Assembly (NCBI GenBank): GCA_026967495.1
Contig: CP114060.1
Span: 496,001 to 560,000, forward strand
Direction: 5' to 3'
Source: Rouxiella badensis
GTDB taxonomy: Bacteria; Pseudomonadota; Gammaproteobacteria; Enterobacterales; Enterobacteriaceae
Length of the DNA: 64,000 nucleotides
Shown here: piece by piece, positions 24,076 through 35,100 of the stretch
How positions within the stretch are numbered: position 1 is the first letter of the stretch
Layout of the letters: each line of letters opens with the position of its first letter
Made by a program: the position numbers and the translations under genes
Notes under the pieces: generated by a model
Database searches by the model: none
What the model was told of the DNA's origin: nothing
Seen by the model: only the letters and a program-made list of their open reading frames with translations

Positions 24076-24731
24076 ATATCCCATCCACCCCGTTCCCTGA
24101 GGTGCCTTATTACCTCGGGCTTTATCCGGTGGTAGACAGCGTCGAGTGGATACGCCGCCTGCTAGAGGCGGGCGTCAAAACATTACAGCTGCGGATAAAA
24201 GACCTGCCCGACGACGAGGTTGAGCCGGCGATTATCGAGGCCATCAGGCTGGGTCGCGAGCACAACGCCCGGTTGTTTATTAACGACTACTGGCGTCTGG
24301 CGGTTAAGCATCAGGCCTACGGTATTCACCTCGGTCAAGAGGATTTGGATACCACCGACCTGCTGGCTATTCACCGTGCCGGCCTGCGCCTGGGCGTATC
24401 GACACACGATGACACCGAGCTGGCGCGCGCCGCGAGCGTCCGTCCGTCATATATCGCCCTCGGCCACGTGTTTCCGACGCAGACCAAAGACATGCCGTCT
24501 GCGCCGCAGGGTTTGCAGGAATTGACGCGTCATATCAAGCAGTTGGACGGTAAGTTTCCGACAGTCGCTATTGGTGGAATTAGTCTGGACCGCGTACAGC
24601 CGGTGATGGAGTGCGGCGTCGGCAGCGTGGCGGTGGTCAGCGCTATCACCCAAGCGCCGGACTGGCGCGCGGCGACGGCGGAATTAATCAAACTCTGCCC
24701 TTATCGGGACGACAACCATGCTCAACGATAA
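24072..24731 (+). CDS. thiE: Thiamine-phosphate synthase
   Basis: Joins HMP-PP and the thiazole phosphate. 219-residue TIM barrel: YYLGLYPVVDSVEWI, GVKTLQLRIKD, RLFINDYWRLAV, GIHLGQEDL, LGVSTHDDTEL, IALGHVFPTQTK, AIGGISLD. Start overlaps the thiC stop (ATGA), so translational coupling is likely. Frame intact. Confidence 0.97.
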   Translation: MNIPSTPFPEVPYYLGLYPVVDSVEWIRRLLEAGVKTLQLRIKDLPDDEVEPAIIEAIRLGREHNARLFINDYWRLAVKHQAYGIHLGQEDLDTTDLLAIHRAGLRLGVSTHDDTELARAASVRPSYIALGHVFPTQTKDMPSAPQGLQELTRHIKQLDGKFPTVAIGGISLDRVQPVMECGVGSVAVVSAITQAPDWRAATAELIKLCPYRDDNHAQR

Positions 24732-25466
24732 TGAATTCATGCGCTACAGCCGACAGCTGCTGCTGGAAGATATTGGCATGGAGGGGCAGGAAAAATCCGT
24801 GCCTCGACGGTGCTGATTGTCGGCCTCGGTGGCCTGGGTTCACCGGCGGCGCTGTATCTGGCTGCCGCTGGCGTCGGCACTCTGTTTCTGGCGGATGACG
24901 ATACGCTGCACGTCTCCAATCTCCAGCGACAAATTCTTTATCGCACTGCGGATACTGACGGCCACAAAGCGAAAATTGCCCAGCGGGAGTTGGGCAAACT
25001 CAACCCGCTGTGTCACACCGAAATACTGACCGAGCGGCTGGATGCTGGCAATTTGCAGGCGATTATCGCACGCGCGGACCTGGTGCTGGACTGTAGCGAC
25101 AACATGGAGACCCGCCATGCGGTTAACCAGGCCTGCATCGAAGCAGGTAAACCGCTGATCAGCGGCAGCGCGGTAGGCTTTAGCGGCCAACTGCTGGTCA
25201 TCGAAGCGCCCTATTCCCACGGCTGCTATCGCTGCCTGTATCCTGATTTAGAAACACCGACCCGCAACTGCCGCACTGCGGGCGTACTGGGGCCGGTGGT
25301 CGGCGTAATAGGGACATTGCAGGCACTGGAAGCTATCAAGATGTTGGCCGGCGCCACCAGCTCGTTAACCGGAAAACTGCGCTTATTCGACGGCAAGCAG
25401 CAAAGCTGGCGTACGCTCCAGCTTGCCCGCTCGGCGGACTGCCCGGTATGCGGAGGCACGCGATGA
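24718..25466 (+). CDS. thiF: ThiS adenylyltransferase (frame break near N-terminus)
   Basis: E1-like enzyme that adenylates the ThiS C-terminus. The Rossmann motif VGLGGLGSPAALYLAAAGVG and DDDTLHVSNLQRQ are present, as are zinc cysteines CYRC and CPVC and the catalytic-region NCRTAGVLGPVVGV. Translation starts at ATG 24718 (MLNDNEFMRYSRQLLLED), overlapping thiE by 14 bases. The A run at 24791-24795 is one base short; adding it gives GQEKIRASTVLIVGLGG, linking the two frames into about 249 residues (E. coli 251). Confidence 0.94.
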
Positions 25467-25663
25467 AAGTCATCGTTAATGACGAAGATTATCGCTTTGA
25501 TGCCCCGCTTACCGTCGATGCCCTGCTGTCTTTCCTTGAACACCCCCTTTCTGGCAGTGCACTTGCCGTTAATCAGGTCATCGTTCCACGCCCGCAGTGG
25601 GCGGAACTCGTTCTGAAAGACGGCGACAACGTCGTTGTATTTCAAGCCATTGCCGGAGGATGA
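25463..25663 (+). CDS. thiS: Sulfur carrier protein ThiS
   Basis: Ubiquitin-fold carrier that is thiocarboxylated at its C-terminal Gly-Gly and donates sulfur for the thiazole ring. 66 residues ending AIAGG; VNQVIVPRPQWAEL is the typical core. ATG 25463 overlaps the thiF stop (ATGA). Confidence 0.96.
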   Translation: MKVIVNDEDYRFDAPLTVDALLSFLEHPLSGSALAVNQVIVPRPQWAELVLKDGDNVVVFQAIAGG

Positions 25664-25666
25664 GCC

Positions 25667-26440
25667 ATGCTAAAAATTGCTAATACGACTTTCACTTCCC
25701 GACTGTTTACTGGAACGGGTAAATTCTCCAGCGCGTCGGTTATGCAGCAGGCGATTGTTGCCTCCGGCACGCAGTTGGTGACGATGGCCATGAAACGCGT
25801 TGACCTCAAGCGCGGCGGCGACGATATTTTACGCCCGCTTCAAGAGCTAGGCCTGCACCTGTTGCCCAATACTTCGGGCGCGAAAACGGCCGAAGAGGCG
25901 GTATTTGCCGCCCAGTTGGCCCGCGAGGCGTTGGGGACATGCTGGATTAAACTCGAGATCCACCCCGACCTCAAATATTTGCTGCCCGATGCGGTAGAAA
26001 CCCTTAAGGCCGCCGAAATACTGGTCAAACAGGGCTTCGTGGTACTGCCGTATTGCAGCGCCGACCCGGTGCTGTGTAAACGCCTCGAAGAGGTCGGCTG
26101 TGCGGCGGTGATGCCTCTTGGCGCACCGATTGGTTCCAATCAGGGGCTGCAAACGCGTGAGTTCCTGCGCATTATTATTGAACAGACCAAGGTGCCGGTA
26201 GTAGTGGATGCCGGTATCGGTGCGCCAAGCCAGGCGGCCGAGGCGCTTGAACTGGGTGCCGATGCCGTGCTGGTCAATACCGCCATTGCGGTTGCTGGCA
26301 ACCCGGTGGCGATGGCGACGGCGTTCAGGCTCGCCGTCGAGGCGGGGCAGTTAGCAAAGGAGAGCGGTCTGGGCGGTAAATCGGCGCGCGCTAATCCTTC
26401 CAGCCCGCTGACGCAGTTTCTGGAGAACGTCGGACCATGA
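25667..26440 (+). CDS. thiG: Thiazole synthase
   Basis: Forms the thiazole phosphate with ThiS-COSH, ThiH product and DXP. 257-residue TIM barrel: FTSRLFTGTGKF, VTMAMKRVDL, LPNTSGAKTAEEAV, KLEIHPDLKYLLPD, MPLGAPIGSNQGL, VVDAGIGAPSQAAEALELGADAVL-type region. GGAGGA precedes the ATG, 3 bases after thiS. Confidence 0.98.
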   Translation: MLKIANTTFTSRLFTGTGKFSSASVMQQAIVASGTQLVTMAMKRVDLKRGGDDILRPLQELGLHLLPNTSGAKTAEEAVFAAQLAREALGTCWIKLEIHPDLKYLLPDAVETLKAAEILVKQGFVVLPYCSADPVLCKRLEEVGCAAVMPLGAPIGSNQGLQTREFLRIIIEQTKVPVVVDAGIGAPSQAAEALELGADAVLVNTAIAVAGNPVAMATAFRLAVEAGQLAKESGLGGKSARANPSSPLTQFLENVGP

Positions 26441-27579
26441 AAGACTATCAAGGCACGGGCTTTCAGCAGCATTGGCAAACGCTAGACTGGGACGACATCT
26501 CTCTACGCATTAACAGCAAAACAGCGGCCGACGTTGAGCGCGCCCTCAACGCCCCGCGCGTCAGCCGTGAAGATTTTATGGCGCTTATCTCCCCGGCAGC
26601 CATTAACTACCTCGAGCCTATGGCGCAGAAGGCACAGCAGTTAACGCGTCAGCGCTTCGGCAATACGGTGAGCTTTTTGCCCCGCTCTATCTCTCCAACC
26701 TCTGCGCGAACGAATGCACCTACTGTGGTTTCTCGATGAGCAACAAGATCAAGCGCAAAACGCTGGACGAGATTGAGATAGAGAAAGAGTGCGAGGCGCT
26801 GAATGCGCTTGGCTTCAAGCATTTGCTGCTGGTCACCGGTGAGCACAAAACCAAGGTCGGGATGCCCTATTTTCGCCGCCATTTTCCGGCCATCCGTGGT
26901 CATTTTAGTTCGCTGATGATTGAGGTGCAGCCGCTGGAGCAGGACGAATACGCCGAGCTGAAAACGTTGGGTCTCGACGGCGTACTGGTGTATCAGGAAA
27001 CCTATCATGCCCCCACCTACGCGTTGCATCACCTGCGTGGACAGAAGCAGGATTTCTTCTGGCGGCTGGAGACGCCTGACCGGCTCGGGCGTGCGGGAAT
27101 CGACAAGATTGGCCTGGGGGCGCTGTTTGGGGCTCTCGAACAACTGGCGGACCGACAGCTACATGGTGGCCGAACACCTGTTCTATTTGCAGCAGACGTA
27201 TTGGCAGAGCCGCTATTCGGTGGCGTTTCCGCGTTTACGCCCCTGTGCCGGTGGCATTGAGCCAGCGTCAATACTGGATGAGCGGCAGTTGGTGCAGCTG
27301 ATTTGTGCCTTCAGGCTGTTTGCGCCTGACGTCGAGCTTTCACTGTCGACTCGTGAATCCCCCTATTTCCGCGACCACGTTATTCCGGTAGCGATCACCA
27401 CCGTCAGCGCGGGTTCTAAAACCCAGCCCGGCGGTTATGCCGAAGATGATAAACCCGAGCTGGAACAGTTCGAGCCGCACGACAATCGACCACCAGCACG
27501 CGTCGCCGAGGCGCTCACGCAGGCAGGTTTACAGCCGGTATGGAAGGACTGGGATCAGCATCTAGGAAGAAGTCTTTAA
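26437..27579 (+). CDS. thiH: 2-iminoacetate synthase ThiH (two frame breaks)
   Basis: Radical-SAM tyrosine lyase supplying dehydroglycine for ThiG. After correction the cluster motif reads CANECTYCGFSMSNK (CxxxCxxC). The T run at 26674-26678 is one base short, so the raw first frame ends just before the radical-SAM motif; a second break at 27129-27135 (GGGGCTC, one base gained) separates GLGALFG from SNNWRTDSYMVAEHL. The two cancel, giving 380 residues (E. coli 377). Other blocks: HLLLVTGEH, YQETYHAPTY, FPRLRPCAGGIEPAS, STRESPYFRD, KTQPGGYAEDD. Overlaps thiG by 4 bases; last gene of the operon. Confidence 0.94.
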
Positions 27580-27612
27580 TCAGCAGATATTAGGTAATGC
27601 TTTATCCAATAG

Positions 27613-27716
27613 AATTCAAATTGCAGGCAGGCGGCAAGCGAGCCGAGTCCCGATGAGCTGACACAGGTCAGTGATTCGGGCGAGTGAGCGCAGGTAACGC
27701 ATCTGCGGTTTGAAAG
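27613..27716. repeat. Palindromic intergenic repeat, thiH-rpoC gap
   Basis: The gap holds a structured, non-coding element. Its outer arms are TTCAAATTGCAG and CTGCGGTTTGAA (10 of 12 complementary), and its centre is CCCGATGAGCTGAC, ACAG, GTCAGTGATTCGGG with a perfect CTGAC/GTCAG stem. A shorter element with similar arms lies between rpoC and rpoB. It resembles REP/MITE-like intergenic repeats I recall from Serratia-type genomes; that family link is from memory and unverified. Confidence 0.6.
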
Positions 27717-27738
27717 ATGAAGGATAAATGAAGGGCAA

Positions 27739-27766
27739 AAAAACCGCTCAATAAAGAGCGGTTTTT
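27739..27766 (-). terminator. rpoC terminator
   Basis: AAAAACCGCTC / GAGCGGTTTTT hairpin with a 6-base loop, ending the rplJL-rpoBC transcript 21 bases after rpoC with a 7-T run. The symmetrical A tract lets it also stop thiH transcription. Confidence 0.92.
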
Positions 27767-27786
27767 ATTTTGGTCACCCGGAAGAA

Positions 27787-30700
27787 TTAATCTTCGCTGC
27801 TACCAAAACCAGCGTTCAGCAGCTCGGCCAGGTTTGCCGTTGCTTCGTCCGCGCTAACTTGCGGTACAACTGGCACTTCGCCCAGAGCTTTACGGCGTGC
27901 ACGTTCCTGGTGATAAGCGTAACCGGTACCGGCTGGGATCAGACGGCCCACGATGACGTTCTCTTTCAGGCCGCGCAGTTCATCACGTTTACCTGCAACA
28001 GCAGCTTCGGTAAGAACGCGCGTCGTTTCCTGGAACGATGCCGCGGAGATGAAGGACTCGGTCGCCAAGGATGCCTTGGTGATACCCAGCAGGTCACGGC
28101 TGTAAGTTGCCGCGATTTTGCCTTCAGCTTCCAGCTGACGGTTAGCGATTTTAACGCGAGACATTTCTGCCTGCTCGCCTTCCAGGAAGTCGGTGCCGCC
28201 CGCGCTAACGATGGTGCCTTTACGCAGCATCTGACGAACGATAACTTCGATGTGTTTATCGTTAATCTTAACGCCTTGCAGACGGTAAACTTCCTGCACT
28301 TCGTTGGTGATGTAACGGGTAACCGCATGAACACCACGCAGACGCAGAATGTCGTGCGGAGACTCTGGGCCGTCGGATACGACGTCACCACGTTCCACAA
28401 CTTCACCCTCGAACACGTTCAGCTGACGCCATTTAGGGATCATTTCTTCGTAAGCATCGCTGCCATCCAACGGAGAAATTACCAGACGACGTTTGCCTTT
28501 GGTCTCTTTACCGAAGGAGATGATCCCGCTGATTTCAGCAAGGATTGCAGGCTCTTTCGGACGACGCGCTTCGAACAAGTCAGCAACGCGTGGCAAACCA
28601 CCGGTGATGTCCTTGGTACCGCTGGATTCCTGAGGAATACGCGCCAAGGTGTCACCTGAGTGAATCTGAGTACCATCTTCCAGCTGTACAATCGCTTTAC
28701 CTGGCAGGAAGTATTGAGCAGGCATATCAGTACCTGGAATCAATACGTCGTTGCCTTTGGCATCAACGATTTTCAGCGCTGGACGCAGGTCTTTACCACC
28801 GGTGCTACGCTCTGCCGAGTCCAGAACCACCAGAGAAGACAAACCGGTAAGGTCGTCTGTCTGACGGGTAATGGTCAGGGTATCAACCATATCGGTAAAG
28901 CGAATGAAACCACTCACTTCACTGATGACTGGCATGGTGTGCGGATCCCAGTTAGCCACGGTTTCGCCGCCGTTAACTGCCTGACCGTCACCTTTACCCA
29001 TTACGGAGCCGTAAGGCACTTTATAGCTTTCTTTGGTACGACCGAATTCGTCGATCAATTTCAGCTCGGTGTTACGAGAAGTGATAACCAGTTTGCCGTT
29101 AGCATTAGTAACGTGCTTGTGGTTGCTCAGCTTAATCGTACCGGTGTTTTTAACCTGAATGCTGGACTCTGCTGCCGCACGAGATGCCGCACCACCGATG
29201 TGGAACGTACGCATCGTCAGCTGTGTACCTGGCTCACCGATTGACTGTGCTGCAATAACGCCGATCGCTTCACCTTTGTTGATGATGTGACCACGTGCCA
29301 GGTCGCGACCGTAGCAGTTTGCACACACACCAAAGTCGGTTTCACAACTTACAACAGAACGCACTTTCACGCTGTCGACAGAGTTCTCTTCTAACAGATC
29401 ACACGTCTTCTCGTGAAGCAGGGTGTTACGCGGAACAAGAATGTCCGCAGTACCCGGCTTGAGGATGTCTTCAGCCGTTACACGACCCAGTACACGCTCA
29501 CGCAGTGGCTCTTTAACGTCGCCGCCTTCGATGACCGGAGTCATCATGATACCTTCGTGGGTACCACAGTCGTCTTCGGTAACAACCAGGTCCTGTGCCA
29601 CGTCAACCAGACGACGGGTCAGATAACCGGAGTTTGCCGTTTTCAGTGCGGTATCCGCCAAGCCTTTACGAGCACCGTGGGTCGAGATGAAGTACTGGAG
29701 TACGTTCAGACCTTCACGGAAGTTCGCGGTGATTGGCGTTTCAATGATGGAACCGTCTGGCTTGGCCATCAGACCACGCATACCGGCAAGCTGACGAATC
29801 TGTGCAGGTGAACCACGCGCACCAGAGTCGGCCATCATAAAGATACTGTTGAAGGAAACCTGCTGCTCGGTCACGCCGTCACGGTTGACAACGTCTTCGA
29901 CAGACAGGTTTTCCATCATTGCCTTCGCAACACGTTCGTTTGCTGCGGCCCAGATATCGATAACCTTGTTGTAGCGTTCGCCAGCGGTTACCAGACCAGA
30001 CTGGAACTGCTCTTGAATCTCTGCAACTTCGGTTTCTGCTTCATCGATGATCTCTGCTTTCTTAGCAGGGATTACCATGTCATCGATACCTACAGACACA
30101 CCAGAGCGTGCTGCATAGGCAAAACCGGTGTACATGGTCTGGTCAGCAAAAATAACGGTCGGCTTCAGGCCCAAAATGCGGTAACAGGTGTTCAGCATTT
30201 TGGAGATAGCTTTTTGCCCAAAGGCTGGTTAACGATAGAGTACGGCAGACCTGTTGGTACGATCATCCACAGGATGGCGCGGCCGATAGTCGTATCGATA
30301 ATTGAAGTACGGTGAGTGACTTCGCCTTCGGTGTTCTTGATCTCTTCTGTGATGCGCACTTTTACGCGTGCGTGCAGAGAGGCAAGACCCGCGCGGTAAA
30401 CACGCTCAGCTTCCTTCGGACCCGTCAGTACCATGCCTTCGCCTTTGGCGTTAACACAGTCACGGGTCATGTAGTACAGACCCAATACAACGTCCTGTGA
30501 AGGAACGATGATTGGCTCGCCGTTCGCTGGTGACAGGATGTTGTTGGTAGACATCATCAGGGCACGCGCTTCCAGCTGAGCTTCAAGCGTCAGCGGAACG
30601 TGTACTGCCATCTGGTCACCATCGAAGTCGGCGTTATACGCCGCACAAACCAGCGGGTGAAGCTGGATTGCCTTACCTTCGATCAGAACAGGTTCAAACG

Positions 30701-32007
30701 CCTGGATACCCAAACGGTGCAGGGTTGGTGCACGGTTCAGCAGTACCGGGTGTTCGCGGATAACTTCGTCCAGGATATCCCAAACGACAGCTTCTTCGCG
30801 CTCAACCATTTTCTTGGCGGCTTTAATGGTGGTAGCGAGACCACGCAGTTCAAGCTTGCCGTAGATGAACGGTTTGAACAGCTCAAGAGCCATTTTCTTC
30901 GGCAGACCACACTGGTGCAGACGCAGGTATGGACCTACGGTGATAACGGAACGACCTGAATAGTCGACACGTTTACCCAGCAAGTTCTGACGGAAACGAC
31001 CCTGTTTACCTTTAATCATGTCTGCCAGAGATTTCAGCGGACGCTTGTTAGAGCCGGTAATTGCACGACCGCGACGGCCATTATCCAGCAAAGCATCTAC
31101 CGCTTCTTGCAGCATACGTTTTTCGTTACGTACGATGATGTCTGGCGCAGCCAGAGTCAAGCAGGCGTTTCAAACGGTTGTTACGGTTGATCACGCGACG
31201 ATACAGATCGTTCAGATCCGACGTTGCGAAACGACCACCGTCCAACGGAACCAATGGACGCAAGTCTGGCGGCAGTACCGGCAGCACGGTCAGGATCATC
31301 CACTCTGGCTTGTTGCCAGACTGTACGAACGCTTCCAGCAGCTTGATACGCTTGGTCAGCTTCTTACGCTTGGTTTCAGAGTTGGTTTCGTTCAGCTCTT
31401 CACGCAGCTGCTCGCACTCTTGCTCCAGGTCCATGTTTTTCAACAGGGCCTGAATCGCCTCGGCACCCATCTTCGCGTCGAATTCGTCACCAAACTCTTC
31501 CAGCGCGTCGAGATACTGCTCTTCAGTCAGGATCTGACGGCGTTCCAGGTTGGTCATACCGCCTTCGATAACCACATAGGATTCGAAGTACAGTACACGT
31601 TCGATGTCACGCAGAGGCATATCCAGCAGCAAACCGATGCGCGATGGCAAAGATTTCAGGAACCAGATGTGCGCAGTTGGCGAAGCCAGCTCGATGTGGC
31701 CCATACGCTCACGGCGTACTTTGGTCTGGGTCACTTCAACGCCACACTTCTCGCAGATCACGCCGCGATGTTTTAAACGCTTGTACTTACCGCACAGGCA
31801 TTCGTAATCTTTTACTGGTCCGAAAATACGGGCACAGAAAAGGCCGTCACGTTCTGGTTTGAACGTACGGTAGTTAATGGTTTCTGGCTTCTTAACTTCA
31901 CCAAAAGACCAAGAACGGATCATGTCTGGCGATGCCAGAGCAATTTTGATCGCATCAAACTCTTCGGTCTTAGTTTGCGCTTTCAGAAACTTTAGTAAGT
32001 CTTTCAC
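27787..32007 (-). CDS. rpoC: RNA polymerase beta-prime subunit (two frame breaks)
   Basis: Largest catalytic subunit of RNA polymerase. The N-terminal zinc ribbon CLCGKYKRLKHRGVICEKCG and the active-site YNADFDGDQMAVHVPL (three catalytic Asp) are intact, as are the trigger-loop/bridge regions and the second zinc site (CGVCANCYGRDL). The frame is broken at 31154-31158 (plus GAGTC, one base gained, between RLKRLLD and LAAPDIIVRNEKRM) and at 30211-30215 (T run one short, between NQPLGKK and AISKMLNTCYRIL). The breaks cancel and give 1406 residues (E. coli 1407). Because the gene is essential, both breaks are almost certainly sequence errors. Confidence 0.97.
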
Positions 32008-32104
32008 GGATTGGCTCCCGTCGGGTTAGACCTGTTAGGCACCTGACTATTGGTAAACAGGCAGGTACCCCTGTGACCACGGTGATTGCGAGTGTTCCTG
32101 CGAT

Positions 32105-32147
32105 ATTCCAAGTTGCAGGCGCGTTTTCCGCCTTCCTGCAACTCGAA
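32105..32147. repeat. Hairpin repeat between rpoC and rpoB
   Basis: AGTTGCAGG (32111-32119) and CCTGCAACT (32135-32143) form a perfect 9-bp stem, extended by TTCC/CGAA, around a GC-rich centre. The arms resemble those of the element at 27613-27716, suggesting a truncated member of the same intergenic repeat. There is no T run, so rpoBC co-transcription should not be stopped. Confidence 0.55.
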
Positions 32148-32162
32148 ATAGTTCGTGCAAAC

Positions 32163-35100
32163 TTACTCGTCTTCCAGCTCGATGTTGATACCCAGCGAGC
32201 GGATCTCTTTCAACAATACGTTGAAGGATTCCGGCATGCCCGGTTCCATACGATGATCGCCATCCACGATGTTTTTATACATCTTGGTACGGCCGTTAAC
32301 GTCATCGGACTTCACGGTCAGCATTTCCTGCAGGGTATACGCGGCACCATATGCTTCAAGTGCCCACACTTCCATCTCACCGAAGCGCTGACCACCGAAC
32401 TGCGCCTTACCACCCAGCGGCTGCTGAGTAACGAGGCTGTAAGAACCGGTAGAACGCGCGTGCATCTTGTCATCAACAAGGTGGTTCAGTTTCAGCATGT
32501 ACATGTAGCCGACGGTAACCTGGCGCTCGAATTGCTCGCCGGTACGGCCGTCAAACAGTGTAATCTGACCTGAGGTCGGAATACCGCCCATCTCAAGCAG
32601 CTGCTTGATTTCAGTCTCTTTCGCACCGTCGAAGACTGGCGTCGCGATTGGCATACCTTTTTTCAGGTTTTCAGCCAGACGCAATACTTCGTCATCGGTG
32701 AAGGTGTTCAGATCGACTTTCTGACGAACGTCATCGCCCAGATCGTACGCTTTCTGGATGAACTCGCGCAGCTTAGAAACTTCTTCGTGTTTCTTCAGCA
32801 TAGCATTGATTTTTTCACCAATGCCCTTCGCGGCCATACCCAAGTGGGTTTCCAGAATCTGACCGATGTTCATACGAGATGGTACGCCCAGCGGGTTCAG
32901 TACGATGTCTACCGGCGTGCCGTTTTCATCGTAAGGCATATCTTCGATCGGGTTGATCTTGGAGATAACACCTTTGTTACCGTGACGACCAGCCATCTTG
33001 TCACCCGGTTGAATCTGACGTTTAACGGCCAGATACACTTTAACGATTTTCAGCACGCCTGGTGCCAGATCATCGCCCTGGGTTATCTTACGACGCTTAG
33101 CTTCGAGTTTTTTCTCAAACTCTGACTTCAGCTCGTCGTACTGCTCGGCCAGCTGTTCCAGCTGATTTTGTTTCTCTTCGTCGGTCAGCGACAGTTCCAA
33201 CCAGCGATCGCGTGGCAGTTTAGCAAGCTTTTCAGCTTCAATACCGCCAGCAACCAGCGCTGAGTGGATACGTGCAAACAGGCCTGCTTCCAGGATCTGC
33301 AGCTCTTCAGTCAGGTCTTTCTTAGCCTGCTTCAGCTGCATGTCTTCGATTTCCAACGCACGTTTGTCTTTTTCCACGCCATCGCGGGTAAAGACCTGAA
33401 CGTCGATAATCGTGCCTGACACGCCGTTTGGTACACGCAGAGAAGAGTCTTTAACGTCAGACGCTTTCTCACCGAAGATAGCGCGCAGCAGTTTCTCTTC
33501 TGGAGTCAGCTGAGTTTCGCCTTTAGGCGTCACTTTACCCACCAGAATGTCACCACCGGTCACTTCAGCACCGATATAAACGATACCTGACTCATCCAGC
33601 TTGGACAGTGCCGCTTCACCCACGTTAGGGATGTCGGCAGTAATCTCTTCCGGCCCCAGCTTGGTGTCACGAGACACACACGCCAGTTCCTGGATGTGGA
33701 TGGTAGTGAATCGGTCTTCCTGAACAACACGCTCTGACACCAAGATGGAGTCTTCGAAGTTGTAACCGTTCCAAGGCATGAACGCGACGCGCATGTTTTG
33801 GCCCAGCGCCAGCTCGCCCAGGTCTGTTGATGGGCCATCTGCCAGCACGTCGCCGCGCTCGATTGGCTCACCCAGATTCACACACGGCATCTGGTTGATG
33901 CAGGTGTTCTGGTTAGAACGGGTGTATTTGGTCAGGTTATAAATGTCGATACCTGCTTCGCCCGGGTACATCTCGTCTTCGTTAACACGGATTACGATAC
34001 GGGATGCATCCACGTACTGAACAATACCGCCACGTTTAGCAACGGCAGTAACGCCGGAGTCAACCGCTACAGCACGTTCCATACCGGTACCCACCAACGG
34101 CTTGTCAGCACGCAGAGTTGGTACAGCCTGACGTTGCATGTTCGCACCCATCAATGCACGGTTGGCGTCATCGTGTTCCAGGAATGGAATCAGTGAAGCA
34201 CCAACGGATACAACCTGCTGGGTAGATACGTCCATATAGTCAACCTGGTCGCGGCTAAACAGGCTTGATTCGCCTTTGCTACGACAGGTAACCAGGTCTT
34301 CAATGAAGCGGCCTTCTTCGTCCAGGTTGGAGTTCGCCTGGGCGATAACGAAGTTGCCTTCTTCAATAGCAGACAGATAGTTAATTTCATCGGTAACGAT
34401 GCCATCACGCACGCGGCGGTAAGGCGTTTCGAGGAAACCATACTCGTTGGTCTGTGCATAAACAGACAAGGAGTTGATCAGACCAATGTTTGGACCTTCT
34501 GGCGTTTCGATTGGACATACGCGACCGTAGTGAGTCGGGTGTACGTCTCGAACTTCAAAGCCAGCACGTTCACGGGTCAAACCGCCCGGACTTCAATGCA
34601 GAGATACGACGCTTGTGCGTTATCTCGGACAACGGGTTGTTCTGGTCCATAAATTGTGAAAGCTGGCTTGAGCCGAAGAACTCTTTCACCGCCGCCGAAA
34701 TTGGCTTGGCGTTGATCATGTCCTGAGGCATCAGGGTGTCGAGGTCGCCCAGAGACAGACGCTCTTTAACCGCACGCTCAACGCGAACCAGACCTACGCG
34801 GAACTGGTTTTCAGCCATCTCGCCGACTGAACGAATACGACGGTTGCCCAAGTGGTCGATGTCGTCCACTTCGCCAATACCGTTACGGATATCGATCAGT
34901 TTTTTCATGACCTGAATGATGTCGTCTTTGCTCAGGATGCCTGAACCTTCGATTTCATCACGCAGCAGAGAACGGTTGAACTTCATACGACCTACAGCAG
35001 ACAGGTCGTAACGATCTTCAGAGAAGAACAGGTTCTCAAACAGGCTTTCAGCAGCTTCGCGCGTTGGCGGCTCACCAGGACGCATCATGCGGTAGATCTC

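Noticed and set aside
30600..31776. Long antisense frames opposite rpoC, and similar ones opposite rpoB
   Set aside because: Shadows of strongly biased coding sequence; no independent start signals.
27787..32007. Programmed ribosomal frameshifting in rpoC
   Set aside because: No slippery heptamer with downstream structure, both +1 and -1 changes occur, and no homologue uses frameshifting here.
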